From NCBI GenBank assembly GCA_963743945.1, contig CAVURO010000005.1, forward strand, positions 62,001 to 126,000: 64,000 nucleotides of DNA, given 5' to 3'. This stretch comes from JACOTK01 sp963743945 (GTDB taxonomy: Bacteria > Actinomycetota > Acidimicrobiia > Acidimicrobiales > CADCSY01). Positions within the stretch are counted from its first letter, which is position 1, and every line of letters starts with the position of its first letter. Under the pieces are notes generated by a model. It did not search any database, was not told the origin of the DNA, and saw nothing but the letters and a program-made list of their open reading frames with translations. This document shows, in pieces, positions 24,619 through 33,325 of this stretch. Both the position numbers and the translations under genes were made by a program.

Positions 24619-27081
24619 ATGACAACGCGACGTTCGACCACGAAGCCGTCCAAGGGGCGCGAACCGGGCTCGCTGCCGAAGACCGCATCGAAGTCCGGCT
24701 CCGGACAGGCCGGTGGGAGGTCCGGGGGCAGCCCCGTCCGATCACGAAACGGCGCCCGTCGAGACGGCGCCCCCCGACACGGTGGGTTCGTGAATGTCGC
24801 TCTCATCCTGATCGGCATCCTCGCAGCTCTCGGCATCTACCTCGACCTGGCGGGGCCTGTCGGACGTTTGCTCGAGGCAACCGCAGAGGGTCTGGTCGGC
24901 ATGTTGTCGGTGGTGACACCCCTGGTGCTTGTCGGCATAGGGCTGACCCGGTTGGTGTCGCACGACGCCGAGGACGACCACGAGTCGGCCGGTTCCCACC
25001 GTCGTGTTGTCGTCGGGATGCTCCTCGCCGTTGTCGCTCTCGACGGACTGCTGCATCTCCTCCGGGGCCCACAGCCCGGTGAAGGCATCGCGATCGATGA
25101 CCTCAATCGTGCGGGAGGCTTCGTCGGTCTGATCGTGACCGCTCCGGGCCAGGCGTTGCTCGGCGCCTGGGGTGCAGGGTTTCTGCTCATGGCGCTGGGG
25201 TTTGCCGGCGGCCTGGCGATCTCGGGTGTCAGCGCGCCGAGTGCGGCGCGATGGACCTGGGCCCGCATCCGGACAGCTGCCGGCACCGTGCACCGAGGTG
25301 TCAGGTGGGTGACGACGTTGAGCGATGCCGACGACCCCACCGACGGGCTCGACGACCGTTCGCCAAGGGTCGGCGGCAACCCGGTGATCGATCTCTCGAC
25401 CTCACGGCGGGCCGGTGACGCCGATGCCGACATCGAGGCCGAGGATCCAACGGTCGCCGGCCGCGATGCGACGGCGGCACTGACGATCTCGTTGCCCCCG
25501 ACCTCGTCCGATGAGGATGTCGCAGCCCCCGAGGATGGGACGGCGCTCGCAATCGACCTGGAGAGTGCTCCTGGTTCGAGCGCCTGGGTGCTGCCACCGG
25601 TGTCGCTCCTGGCGCGCAGTGAGGTGGCCGAGATCGACGTGGCACTTGTCGAGGAGGGCGGCCGGGCACTGGAGCGGGCGCTGGCGGCACATGGTGTGGA
25701 GACCCGCCTGGTCGGCATGACGGTCGGACCGACGGTCACCCGGTATGAGCTCGAGCTCGGTGACGGCGTCAAGGTGGCGCGGGTGACGAGCCTGCACAAG
25801 GACATCGCCTATGCGATGGCGTCGCCGGACGTGCGGATCCTTGCCCCGATCCCCGGGCGCTCGGCCATCGGTGTCGAGGTCCCCAATCGTCAGCGCCAAC
25901 TCGTCGCGCTCGGCGACATCCTCACGAGCGAGGAGGCCCGCAAGGCGACGCACCCCTGTGAGGTCGCGCTCGGGCGCGACATCGCAGGGCGCGCGGTGAT
26001 GGCGAACCTGGCCGAGATGCCTCACATCCTCATTGCGGGAGCCACCGGCGCAGGCAAGTCGAGCTGCATCAACAGCCTGTTGACGTCTTTGCTGGTTCGT
26101 TCGACTCCTGACCAGGTGCGGCTCATCCTGGTCGACCCCAAGCGTGTGGAGTTGGGCCAGTACAACCATCTGCCCCACCTCCTGACCGAGGTCGTGGTCA
26201 ACCCGAAGAAGGCCGCCAACGCCCTGTCCTGGGCGGTCAAGGAGATGGAACGCCGCTACGACCTGCTCTCGGAGGTGGGGGTGCGTGACATCACCGGCTA
26301 CAACCAGGCGTTCGACGCGGGGGAGCTGAGGACCCAGGCCCGAGTCGAGGGTGTCGACGACCCCGGCGAGGCCGTCTACGCCCGACTGCCGTTCATCGTG
26401 ATCGTCATCGACGAGCTGAACGACCTCATGATGGTGGCCGCCCGCGACGTCGAGGACTCGATCTGTCGCATCGCCCAGATGGCCAGAGCTGTGGGCATCC
26501 ACCTGGTCATCGCGACCCAGCGCCCATCGGTGAACGTGATCACGGGTGTGATCAAGGCCAATGTGCCGGCACGCCTCGCCTTTGCGGTCTCCAGCCTTGC
26601 GGACAGCCGGGTCATCCTCGACCAGGCCGGCGCCGAGCGCCTGATCGGCCAGGGGGACATGCTGCTGCTCGGGGCGTCCTCGTCGATACCCCGACGGATC
26701 CAGGGGGCGTGGGTGGGCGAGGAGGAGGTGCGGGCGGTCGTCGCGCACTGGAAGGCGCAGTCGCCCGAGATCACCTATGACCGGGCAGTGGTTCCCGAGG
26801 GTGATGAACCCGACCTCACGGGTGGTTACGGCCAGGGTGAGGGTGACGGCGATGACGATGCCTCACTGCTCTGGCAGGCGATGGAGCTGGTGGTGCGATC
26901 GCAGCTCGGCTCGACGTCGATGCTGCAGCGGAAGCTTCGCGTGGGATTTGCCCGAGCGGGGCGACTGATGGACCTCCTGGAGATACGGGGGGTTGTCGGC
27001 CCCTCCACGGGCTCCAAGGCGCGAGATGTCCTGATGACGGTCGAGGAGCTTGACGAGCTGATCGAGAGTGGGCAAAGGTAG
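24619..27081 (+). CDS. ftsK: DNA translocase FtsK
   Basis: 820 residues from ATG 24619 (a GTG at 24613 would add two). It pumps chromosomal DNA through the division septum. There are four N-terminal membrane helices (about 55-75, 95-115, 130-150, 165-200), an acidic, low-complexity linker (about 230-320), and the motor with Walker A GATGAGKSS (about 474-482) and Walker B IVIVIDELNDLMM. The C-terminal gamma winged-helix (SMLQRKLRVGFARAGRLMDLLE) is complete. The Walker B motif has Asn where many FtsK proteins have Ala (DELAD). Confidence 0.96.
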   Translation: MTTRRSTTKPSKGREPGSLPKTASKSGSGQAGGRSGGSPVRSRNGARRDGAPRHGGFVNVALILIGILAALGIYLDLAGPVGRLLEATAEGLVGMLSVVTPLVLVGIGLTRLVSHDAEDDHESAGSHRRVVVGMLLAVVALDGLLHLLRGPQPGEGIAIDDLNRAGGFVGLIVTAPGQALLGAWGAGFLLMALGFAGGLAISGVSAPSAARWTWARIRTAAGTVHRGVRWVTTLSDADDPTDGLDDRSPRVGGNPVIDLSTSRRAGDADADIEAEDPTVAGRDATAALTISLPPTSSDEDVAAPEDGTALAIDLESAPGSSAWVLPPVSLLARSEVAEIDVALVEEGGRALERALAAHGVETRLVGMTVGPTVTRYELELGDGVKVARVTSLHKDIAYAMASPDVRILAPIPGRSAIGVEVPNRQRQLVALGDILTSEEARKATHPCEVALGRDIAGRAVMANLAEMPHILIAGATGAGKSSCINSLLTSLLVRSTPDQVRLILVDPKRVELGQYNHLPHLLTEVVVNPKKAANALSWAVKEMERRYDLLSEVGVRDITGYNQAFDAGELRTQARVEGVDDPGEAVYARLPFIVIVIDELNDLMMVAARDVEDSICRIAQMARAVGIHLVIATQRPSVNVITGVIKANVPARLAFAVSSLADSRVILDQAGAERLIGQGDMLLLGASSSIPRRIQGAWVGEEEVRAVVAHWKAQSPEITYDRAVVPEGDEPDLTGGYGQGEGDGDDDASLLWQAMELVVRSQLGSTSMLQRKLRVGFARAGRLMDLLEIRGVVGPSTGSKARDVLMTVEELDELIESGQR

Positions 27082-27084
27082 TTC

Positions 27085-27121
27085 ACGGCCATTTAGTTGG
27101 TGATAACAACCAAATGGCCGT
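27085..27121. promoter_or_regulatory. 37-bp dyad between ftsK and the MFS exporter
   Basis: Arms ACGGCCATTT and AAATGGCCGT are perfect; after one mismatch, GTTG / CAAC adds four pairs. It starts 3 bases after the ftsK stop and ends 46 bases before the exporter start. There is no T-tract, so an operator for the exporter, or a factor-independent pause, are both possible. Confidence 0.55.
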
Positions 27122-27167
27122 ACACTGGCGCTCCCCTCTTCGTTTCCGTTTGGAAGGACTCTGCCAC

Positions 27168-28889
27168 ATGACCGATGCAACGCCGACCCGCAGGGCAGCG
27201 GGTGAGCCCGATCCTGAACATCCGCTGCTCTCGCATCGACAGATCCAGGTGGTGTTCGTCGGGTTGATGCTGGGCATGCTGCTCGCCGCGCTCGACCAGA
27301 CGATCGTCTCCACGGCGCTTCCGACCATCGTCGGTGAGCTCGGAGACCAGGACAAGCTGGCCTGGGTCATCACGTCGTATCTGCTGGCGTCGACCGTCTC
27401 GACGCCGCTGTGGGGCAAGATCAGCGATCTCTACGGCCGCAAGCATCTGTTCCAGGCCGCCATCGTGGTGTTCGTGGTCGGCTCGATGCTGATCGGACTC
27501 TCGCAGAACATGGGGATGCTGATCGCCTTCCGGGCCGTGCAGGGCCTGGGCGCAGGCGGCCTGATGGCCCTGGCGCAGGCCATCATCGCCGACATCGTCG
27601 CACCCCGGGAGCGTGGGCGTTACCAGGGTTACATCGGCTCGGTCTTCGCCTTCTCCAGCGTGGTGGGGCCCGTCCTGGGTGGCTTCTTCGTGGACAACCT
27701 GTCGTGGCGCTGGGCCTTCTACATCAACGTCCCGCTCGGGATCGTCGCGCTGGTGGTCACCAGCTCGGTGCTGCGTCTTCCGCTGAGGCGAGTGGAGCAC
27801 CGCATCGACTACCTGGGCGCCGCGCTCCTGGTTGCGGGTGTCAGCCCGTTGCTCATCGCCGCAGAATGGGGTGGGCGTGAGTATGCCTGGGGCTCGTCGA
27901 TGATCATCAGTCTGGGTGTTGGAGGCCTGGTCGGGATCGCGCTGTTCCTCCTGCAGGAAAATCGTGCAGCCGAGCCGATCCTTCCCTTGCGTCTCTTCTC
28001 GAACCCGACGATCTCGATCGCCTGTGGCGCATTGTTCGTCGTCGGCCTCGCCATGTTCGGCGCCATCGTGTTCGTGCCGCAGTATCTCCAGGTGGTGACC
28101 GGCGCGAGCCCGACCACGTCCGGCTTGTTCATGCTGCCGTTGATGGTGGGTCTGATGGGAACCGTGACCACCTCGGGGCGGATCATCGCGAAGACCGGCC
28201 GATACAAGCGTTTCCCTGTCATCGGCATGGCCACGGTTGCGCTCGGAATGTATCTGTTGTCGTTTCTCGACGTGGGCACCAGCCGCGCCTATCAGTCGTT
28301 CGCCATGTTGGTGCTCGGCGCGGGCATCGGCATGGTGATGCAGGTGCTCATCCTGGTGGTGCAGAACAGTGTCGACCACCGCGACATGGGAGTAGCCACC
28401 TCGACGGCCACGTTTGCTCGCTCCATGGGTGGAGCGATGGGCGTCGCCCTGTTCGGCTCGATCATGAGCAACAGGCTGCATTTCCACATTCCTCGCCTGC
28501 TGGCCGCTACAGGAGCTCCCTCGCCGTCCGGAGGGGGTGGAGGACCAAGCGGCATGAGTGAGCTCCTGCGCAGCCCGGAGGAGATCCGCGCCCTGCCCGA
28601 GCCAATGCGAGGAGCCATTCTCGAAGGCTTCGCGCGATCGTTGCACGTGGTCTTTCTTGCCGCCATCCCCCTTGCCATCCTGGGTCTGATCATCGTCTTG
28701 TTCATGAAAGAGGTCGAGCTCCGCTCGGGTAAGGGCCATGGGGACACGGGAGCCGAGGCCGTCGGCCAGGACCTTCTGGCGGGCCTCGAGCCGACGACCG
28801 ACCAGGATCACGACGCCATGCCCGACCTCGTCGATGACTTCGACGAGGTCGACGTCGCGGAGCGAGCAGGACCTGGCGATCGTCGCTGA
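27168..28889 (+). CDS. MFS drug-proton antiporter, DHA2 (14-TM) family
   Basis: 573 residues from ATG 27168, behind TGGAAGGA. The DHA2 motifs LDQTIVSTALPTIVGEL (first helix), WVITSYLLASTVSTPLWGKISDLYGRK (motif A follows TPLWGKISDLYGRK) and the helix-5 motif SVVGPVLGGFFVDNLSWRWAF mark a 14-helix exporter. The C-terminal tail is long and acidic (DLVDDFDEVDVAE). Substrates are probably drugs or other small toxic molecules. A large dyad precedes it. Confidence 0.93.
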   Translation: MTDATPTRRAAGEPDPEHPLLSHRQIQVVFVGLMLGMLLAALDQTIVSTALPTIVGELGDQDKLAWVITSYLLASTVSTPLWGKISDLYGRKHLFQAAIVVFVVGSMLIGLSQNMGMLIAFRAVQGLGAGGLMALAQAIIADIVAPRERGRYQGYIGSVFAFSSVVGPVLGGFFVDNLSWRWAFYINVPLGIVALVVTSSVLRLPLRRVEHRIDYLGAALLVAGVSPLLIAAEWGGREYAWGSSMIISLGVGGLVGIALFLLQENRAAEPILPLRLFSNPTISIACGALFVVGLAMFGAIVFVPQYLQVVTGASPTTSGLFMLPLMVGLMGTVTTSGRIIAKTGRYKRFPVIGMATVALGMYLLSFLDVGTSRAYQSFAMLVLGAGIGMVMQVLILVVQNSVDHRDMGVATSTATFARSMGGAMGVALFGSIMSNRLHFHIPRLLAATGAPSPSGGGGGPSGMSELLRSPEEIRALPEPMRGAILEGFARSLHVVFLAAIPLAILGLIIVLFMKEVELRSGKGHGDTGAEAVGQDLLAGLEPTTDQDHDAMPDLVDDFDEVDVAERAGPGDRR

Positions 28890-28935
28890 CCCGGGCCCCG
28901 TGGTGCGGTGCCGTGCCCGGTAGCCTGGGTGGCCT

Positions 28936-30207
28936 ATGGCCCGACGGTATTGGATGCACACCCTGGGCTGTCCCAAGAACCAGGTCGACTCCGACAAGCT
29001 CGAGGGCACGCTCATCGCCGACGGGTTGCGTCCGGCGACCTCGCCTGACGAGGCCGACCTCGTGGTCGTCAACACGTGTGCATTCATCGAGGCCGCCCGG
29101 CAGGAGTCGATCGACACCATCCTGGCCCTCGGCGACGTGCGCAAGGACGGCGCCGAGCTGGTCGTGACCGGCTGCATGGCCGAGCGCTACGGTGACGAGC
29201 TGGCCGAGGCCCTGCCCGAGGTCGACGCGGTGGTCGGCTTCGGCGTGCCCGTCACCCTGGGCGCAAGTCGCTCGGTTGCCGCGGCCGTGACCGGTCGACA
29301 GGTCGTGCCGGCATTCGATCTGCTCGAGCTTGCCCGCCCGGCCGGCACGGTTCCCTGGGCCTATTTGAAAGTGGCGGAAGGGTGCGACCGGGCATGTGGT
29401 TTTTGTGCCATCCCCTCGTTCCGCGGGCCTCAGCGCAGTCGATCGCAGGCGTCCATCCTCCAGGAGGTCGATGCCCTGAGCGTCCGGGAGGTGGTGCTCG
29501 TGGCGCAGGATCTGGCCGCCTACGGCCGTGACCAGGGGAAGGGGGAGCGTGCAATCGTGCCGCTGGTGCAGGCCGTCGCCGCCCGCGTTGAGCGGGTGCG
29601 CCTGTTGTACCTGTACCCCTCGGACCTGACCGACGAGCTCGTCGAGGCGATCATCGCCACGGGCGTTGCCTACTTCGACCTGTCTCTCCAGCACGTGTCG
29701 CGTCCACTTCTGGCCCGCATGCGACGTTGGGGTGACGGCGGGCGTTTTCTCGAGCGCATCAACTCGATCCGTGCCATCGAGCCCGAGGCAGCCTTTCGCT
29801 CGAACTTCATCGTCGGTTACCCGGGCGAGACCGAGGCCGATCATGATGCGCTGCTCGCGTTCATCGACGAGGCACAGCTCGACTGGTGCGGCTTCTTCTC
29901 CTACTCCTCGGAGGAGGGCACCCACGCAGCCGGGCTCGACGGCGCCGTGGCAGACGGGCTTGTGGCGGAGCGACTGAGCGAGTTGAGCGAGCGTCAGGAC
30001 GCCATCACCGCGGCCCGTCGCGACGCCCTGATCGGCAGCGAGGTCGAGGTGCTCGTCGACGCGCCGGGCGTGGGGCGCACCTACCGGGAGGCCCCCGAGA
30101 TCGACGGGATCGTCCACCTGCCCGATGACCTGGCCCCGGGGACGCTTGTTCAGGTGATGGTCTCCGCCGCCGAGGGGCCCGACCTCACTGCAATCCGCCG
30201 GAAGTGA
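28936..30207 (+). CDS. rimO: Ribosomal protein S12 methylthiotransferase
   Basis: 423 residues. RimO adds a methylthio group to an aspartate of S12. The three N-terminal cluster cysteines occur in TLGCPKNQVD, VNTCAFIE and VTGCMAER; the radical-SAM motif is CDRACGFC; the C-terminal TRAM domain ends in VMVSAAEGPDLTAIRRK. The MHTLGCPKNQVDSD start is distinctive of RimO rather than MiaB, which is also encoded in this window. Confidence 0.96.
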   Translation: MARRYWMHTLGCPKNQVDSDKLEGTLIADGLRPATSPDEADLVVVNTCAFIEAARQESIDTILALGDVRKDGAELVVTGCMAERYGDELAEALPEVDAVVGFGVPVTLGASRSVAAAVTGRQVVPAFDLLELARPAGTVPWAYLKVAEGCDRACGFCAIPSFRGPQRSRSQASILQEVDALSVREVVLVAQDLAAYGRDQGKGERAIVPLVQAVAARVERVRLLYLYPSDLTDELVEAIIATGVAYFDLSLQHVSRPLLARMRRWGDGGRFLERINSIRAIEPEAAFRSNFIVGYPGETEADHDALLAFIDEAQLDWCGFFSYSSEEGTHAAGLDGAVADGLVAERLSELSERQDAITAARRDALIGSEVEVLVDAPGVGRTYREAPEIDGIVHLPDDLAPGTLVQVMVSAAEGPDLTAIRRK

Positions 30208-30273
30208 GCATGCATGGTTGTCGGCGGCTGTCCTCGCATCGCGGCTGGCGCACCAACTAGGTTGCAGTGATCT

Positions 30274-30858
30274 ATGACCGCAACGTCCTCCCCAGCTGAG
30301 TCGGTGGCAACGGTGTTCGGCCCCTCCGCCCTTGCGACGCCTGCCAACGCGGTCACCTTGTCGCGGGTGATCATCACGCCGGTGCTGCTGATCGGGATTC
30401 TTGCGGGTACTGCATCCTGGCCGGTCTTTGCGCTTTGGACGGTGCTGGCGTCAACCGATGGCGTCGACGGCTGGATCGCTCGACGACACGGCACCACCCG
30501 ATCGGGAGCGTTTCTCGACCCACTGGCCGACAAGTTCCTCGTCCTGGGGGCGATGTGGGCCCTGGTGTCGATCGAGCGGTTCTCCTGGGTGCCGGTGGCG
30601 CTCATCGCCTTCCGTGAGGTCTCGATGAGTGCCTATCGCAGCCGGCTCTCCCGCCGTGGCATTTCGTTGCCTGCCCGCCTGTCGGCCAAGGTCAAGACGG
30701 TGGTCCAACTGGTCGCCGTCGGCTTCGCCCTCATGCCGGGAACGGCGGACCAGGAGACCGACATCGCCACGGGCCTCCTGTGGCCTGCGGTGGTGCTGAC
30801 CCTGGGCACGGGAGTGCAGTACCTGTGGGACGGTTGGAAACGGCTGCATGCGCTGTGA
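30274..30858 (+). CDS. pgsA: CDP-diacylglycerol-glycerol-3-phosphate phosphatidyltransferase-like enzyme
   Basis: 194 residues with four membrane segments. The CDP-alcohol transferase motif is DGVDGWIARRHGTTRSGAF then LDPLADK, with all four Asp residues. In this neighbourhood (rimO-pgsA-cinA) the gene normally makes phosphatidylglycerophosphate, but closely related transferases differ in substrate. It overlaps cinA by 11 bases. Confidence 0.88.
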   Translation: MTATSSPAESVATVFGPSALATPANAVTLSRVIITPVLLIGILAGTASWPVFALWTVLASTDGVDGWIARRHGTTRSGAFLDPLADKFLVLGAMWALVSIERFSWVPVALIAFREVSMSAYRSRLSRRGISLPARLSAKVKTVVQLVAVGFALMPGTADQETDIATGLLWPAVVLTLGTGVQYLWDGWKRLHAL

Positions 30859-32089
30859 GGTCATCGCGGTCGGCACCGAGCTGCTCCTGGGCCAGATCGT
30901 CGACACCAACTCGTCATGGATCGGTCAACGCCTTGCGGCGAACGGCATCGACTCGCATTTCCAGACCAAGGTGGGCGACAACCTCGCCCGCATCGTCGCA
31001 GCCATGCGTCTGGCCTTGGAACGGAGCGACGCCGTGGTGGTCTGCGGGGGCCTCGGGCCGACACATGACGACATCACGCGTCTTGCCCTGGCAGAGGTCA
31101 TGGGCGTCGAGCTGGTCCGGGACGAGGGGGTGCTCGATCGCATTCGAACGATGTTCGAGGCCCGGGGCCGCACGATGCCGCCGAGCAATGCCGTGCAGGC
31201 CGACGTGCCGGTGGGGGCCAAGATCATCGAGCAGCGCCGGGGCACCGCGCCGGGGCTGATCGGGTCCCTGGCCGGCGGCAAGGTCATCTACCTCGTGCCC
31301 GGCGTGCCACACGAGATGATGGAGATGATGGAACGGGTGGTGTTGGCCGACCTGGTCGAGCGTTCCGGCCAGACAGCCGTCATTGGCAGTCGGGTCCTGC
31401 GCACCTGGGGTGAGTCGGAGTCTGCCCTGGCCGATCTCCTCGGCCCCCACATCGCCACCCTCGATGATGCGGGCGCCGAGTGCACCTTGGCCTTTCTGGC
31501 GAGTGGCATCGAGGGCATCAAGGTGCGTGTGACGGCCAAGGGGCCCGACCGAGCAGCGCTCGACGCGACGCTCGATGCCGAGGAGGCGGTGCTTCGATCG
31601 CTGCTCGGCTCGCTGGTCTTCGGCGTCGACGAACAGACCATGGAACACGCCGTTGGCGCCCTGCTGGTGGAGCGAGGTTGGACCCTCGGCCTGGCGGAGT
31701 CGATGACCGGTGGGCTGGTCGCAGCGCGGATGACGGCGGTTCCGGGGGCAAGTACGTGGTTTCGAGGCGGCGTCGTCTCGTATGCGAGCGAGGTCAAGTT
31801 CAACCTTCTCGAGGTCCCGCAGGGCCCGGTCGTGTCCGAGGCGAGCGCCGCTGCCATGGCGAGCGGGGTGCGCGAGCTGTTGGGCGCCGATGTCGGCCTG
31901 TCGGTCACCGGGGTCGCCGGCCCCACCGAGCAGGACGGCCAACCGGTCGGCACCGTGTGGCTCGGCTGCGATCTCGCAGGCGAGATGCACACGCACCTCC
32001 TGCAGGCATCGAACCTGGGCGGTCGCGATCAGATCCGCCAGATCGCCGCCATCTCCCTGAGTGACTTCCTCCGCCGACTGTTGCGATGA
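30848..32089 (+). CDS. cinA: CinA (competence/damage-inducible protein A), NMN-amidase type
   Basis: 413 residues. The N-terminal molybdopterin-binding-like domain (CEVIAVGTELLLGQIVDTNS, GGLGPTHDDITR, LVPGVPHEM) and the C-terminal amidase domain (LGLAESMTGGLVAARMTAVPGAS, GVVSYASEVKF, GVAGPTEQDGQPVGTVW) are both present. CinA proteins act in pyridine-nucleotide recycling and sit near recA in many bacteria, as here. Confidence 0.95.
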   Translation: MRCEVIAVGTELLLGQIVDTNSSWIGQRLAANGIDSHFQTKVGDNLARIVAAMRLALERSDAVVVCGGLGPTHDDITRLALAEVMGVELVRDEGVLDRIRTMFEARGRTMPPSNAVQADVPVGAKIIEQRRGTAPGLIGSLAGGKVIYLVPGVPHEMMEMMERVVLADLVERSGQTAVIGSRVLRTWGESESALADLLGPHIATLDDAGAECTLAFLASGIEGIKVRVTAKGPDRAALDATLDAEEAVLRSLLGSLVFGVDEQTMEHAVGALLVERGWTLGLAESMTGGLVAARMTAVPGASTWFRGGVVSYASEVKFNLLEVPQGPVVSEASAAAMASGVRELLGADVGLSVTGVAGPTEQDGQPVGTVWLGCDLAGEMHTHLLQASNLGGRDQIRQIAAISLSDFLRRLLR

Positions 32090-32141
32090 TGCGTTTCGGC
32101 CCCGACAATCCGCTGCAGGCCCGAAAGGAACCTCGTTCCGG

Positions 32142-33239
32142 TCAGGTCGGCGGGAAGACCACGACCGAGCGGAGCACGTCGCCATCTTCCATCCTCGAGA
32201 AGGCAGCTTCGACGTTGTCGATGGCGATGGTCTCGCTGACGAACCGGTCCAATGGAAAGCGGCCCTGCAGGTAGAGGTCGATCAACAGGGGAAAGTCCCG
32301 GTTTGGGAGGCAATCGCCGTACCAGCTCGGCCTGATCGAGCCTCCGCGGCCGAAGAGCTCGATCATGGGAATCGCGGGAAGGGCCATGTCCGGTGTGGGC
32401 ACGCCGACCTGCACCACGATGCCGGCGAGATCACGGGCGTAGAAGGCCTGTTCGAGGACGGCGGGGTTGCCGACCGCCTCGATGCAGATGTCGGCGCCGA
32501 ATCCACCGGTGAGCTCACGGACGCGCTCGACGACCTGTTCGCTTCGCGCGTTGACCGTGTGTGTGGCTCCGAAGTCGGCAGCCCAGCCCAGCTTCCGGGC
32601 GTCAAGATCAACGGCGATGATGGTGGTGGCGCCGGCCAGGCTTGCCGCAGCGATGGCGGCGTTGCCGACACCTCCGCAGCCGAAGACGGCGATCGAGTCG
32701 CCCCGTCTGACCTCGCCGGTATAGGTGGCGGCGCCGAAGCCTGCCATGACGCCACAGCCCAGCAGTCCCGCCGCAGCGGGGTCGGCGGCGGCGTTGACCC
32801 TGGTGCACTGACCGGCTGCGACAAGGGTCTTGTCGGCGAAGGCGCCGATGCCGAGCGCGGGCGAGAGCGGCGTGCCGTCGAGCAGGGTCATCGGTTGCGT
32901 GGCGTTGCGCGTGTCGAAGCAGTACCAGGGCTTGGCCCGCCGACACGATCGGCACGCGCCACACACGGCACGCCAGTTGAGCACGACGAAGTCGCCCGCC
33001 CTGAGGTCGACGACCCCGTCACCCACCGCCTCGACGATGCCGGCGGCCTCATGACCGAGGAGGAACGGGAACTCGTCATTGATGCCGCCCTCCCGATAGT
33101 GCAGGTCGGTGTGGCAGACCCCGCAGGCCTGGACCTGCACGACCGCCTCACCCGGACCGGGATCGGGTATCACGATGGTCTCGACGCTGACCGGCCGACC
33201 CTTTCCCGATGCGACAACGCCCCGTACGTGTTGGGCCAT
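32142..33239 (-). CDS. Zinc alcohol dehydrogenase, S-(hydroxymethyl)mycothiol dehydrogenase type
   Basis: 365 residues from ATG 33239 with GGAGAGGAAG upstream. The catalytic zinc motif CGVCHTDLH, GHEAAG and the structural-zinc set CGACRSCRRAKPWYC identify a class III-like medium-chain dehydrogenase; VFGCGGVGNAAI binds NAD. Sequence style (VLNWRAVCGACRSC, GIGAFADKTLV) matches the mycothiol-dependent formaldehyde dehydrogenase / nitrosomycothiol reductase group of actinobacteria. It is convergent with cinA and downstream of an acyl-CoA ligase gene on the same strand. Confidence 0.9.
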   Translation of the reverse strand: MAQHVRGVVASGKGRPVSVETIVIPDPGPGEAVVQVQACGVCHTDLHYREGGINDEFPFLLGHEAAGIVEAVGDGVVDLRAGDFVVLNWRAVCGACRSCRRAKPWYCFDTRNATQPMTLLDGTPLSPALGIGAFADKTLVAAGQCTRVNAAADPAAAGLLGCGVMAGFGAATYTGEVRRGDSIAVFGCGGVGNAAIAAASLAGATTIIAVDLDARKLGWAADFGATHTVNARSEQVVERVRELTGGFGADICIEAVGNPAVLEQAFYARDLAGIVVQVGVPTPDMALPAIPMIELFGRGGSIRPSWYGDCLPNRDFPLLIDLYLQGRFPLDRFVSETIAIDNVEAAFSRMEDGDVLRSVVVFPPT

Positions 33240-33252
33240 GACTTCCTCTCCT

Positions 33253-33291
33253 TGTGGGCGAATCCTGTGGGCGAATCCTGCGGGCGAACGA
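33253..33291. repeat. 13-bp tandem repeats upstream of the mycothiol-type dehydrogenase
   Basis: Two exact units TGTGGGCGAATCC are followed by a diverging third, TGCGGGCGAAC. The array lies 14-50 bases upstream of the start codon, where promoter elements would be expected. Confidence 0.75.
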
Positions 33292-33325
33292 CCAAATGGC
33301 CGGGAGGCCGGTGATCAGCGTGCGA

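Noticed and set aside
27109..33302. Shared 12-mer ACCAAATGGCCG at 27109 and 33291
   Set aside because: One chance 12-mer pair is expected in a sequence of this size, and the second copy is not palindromic.
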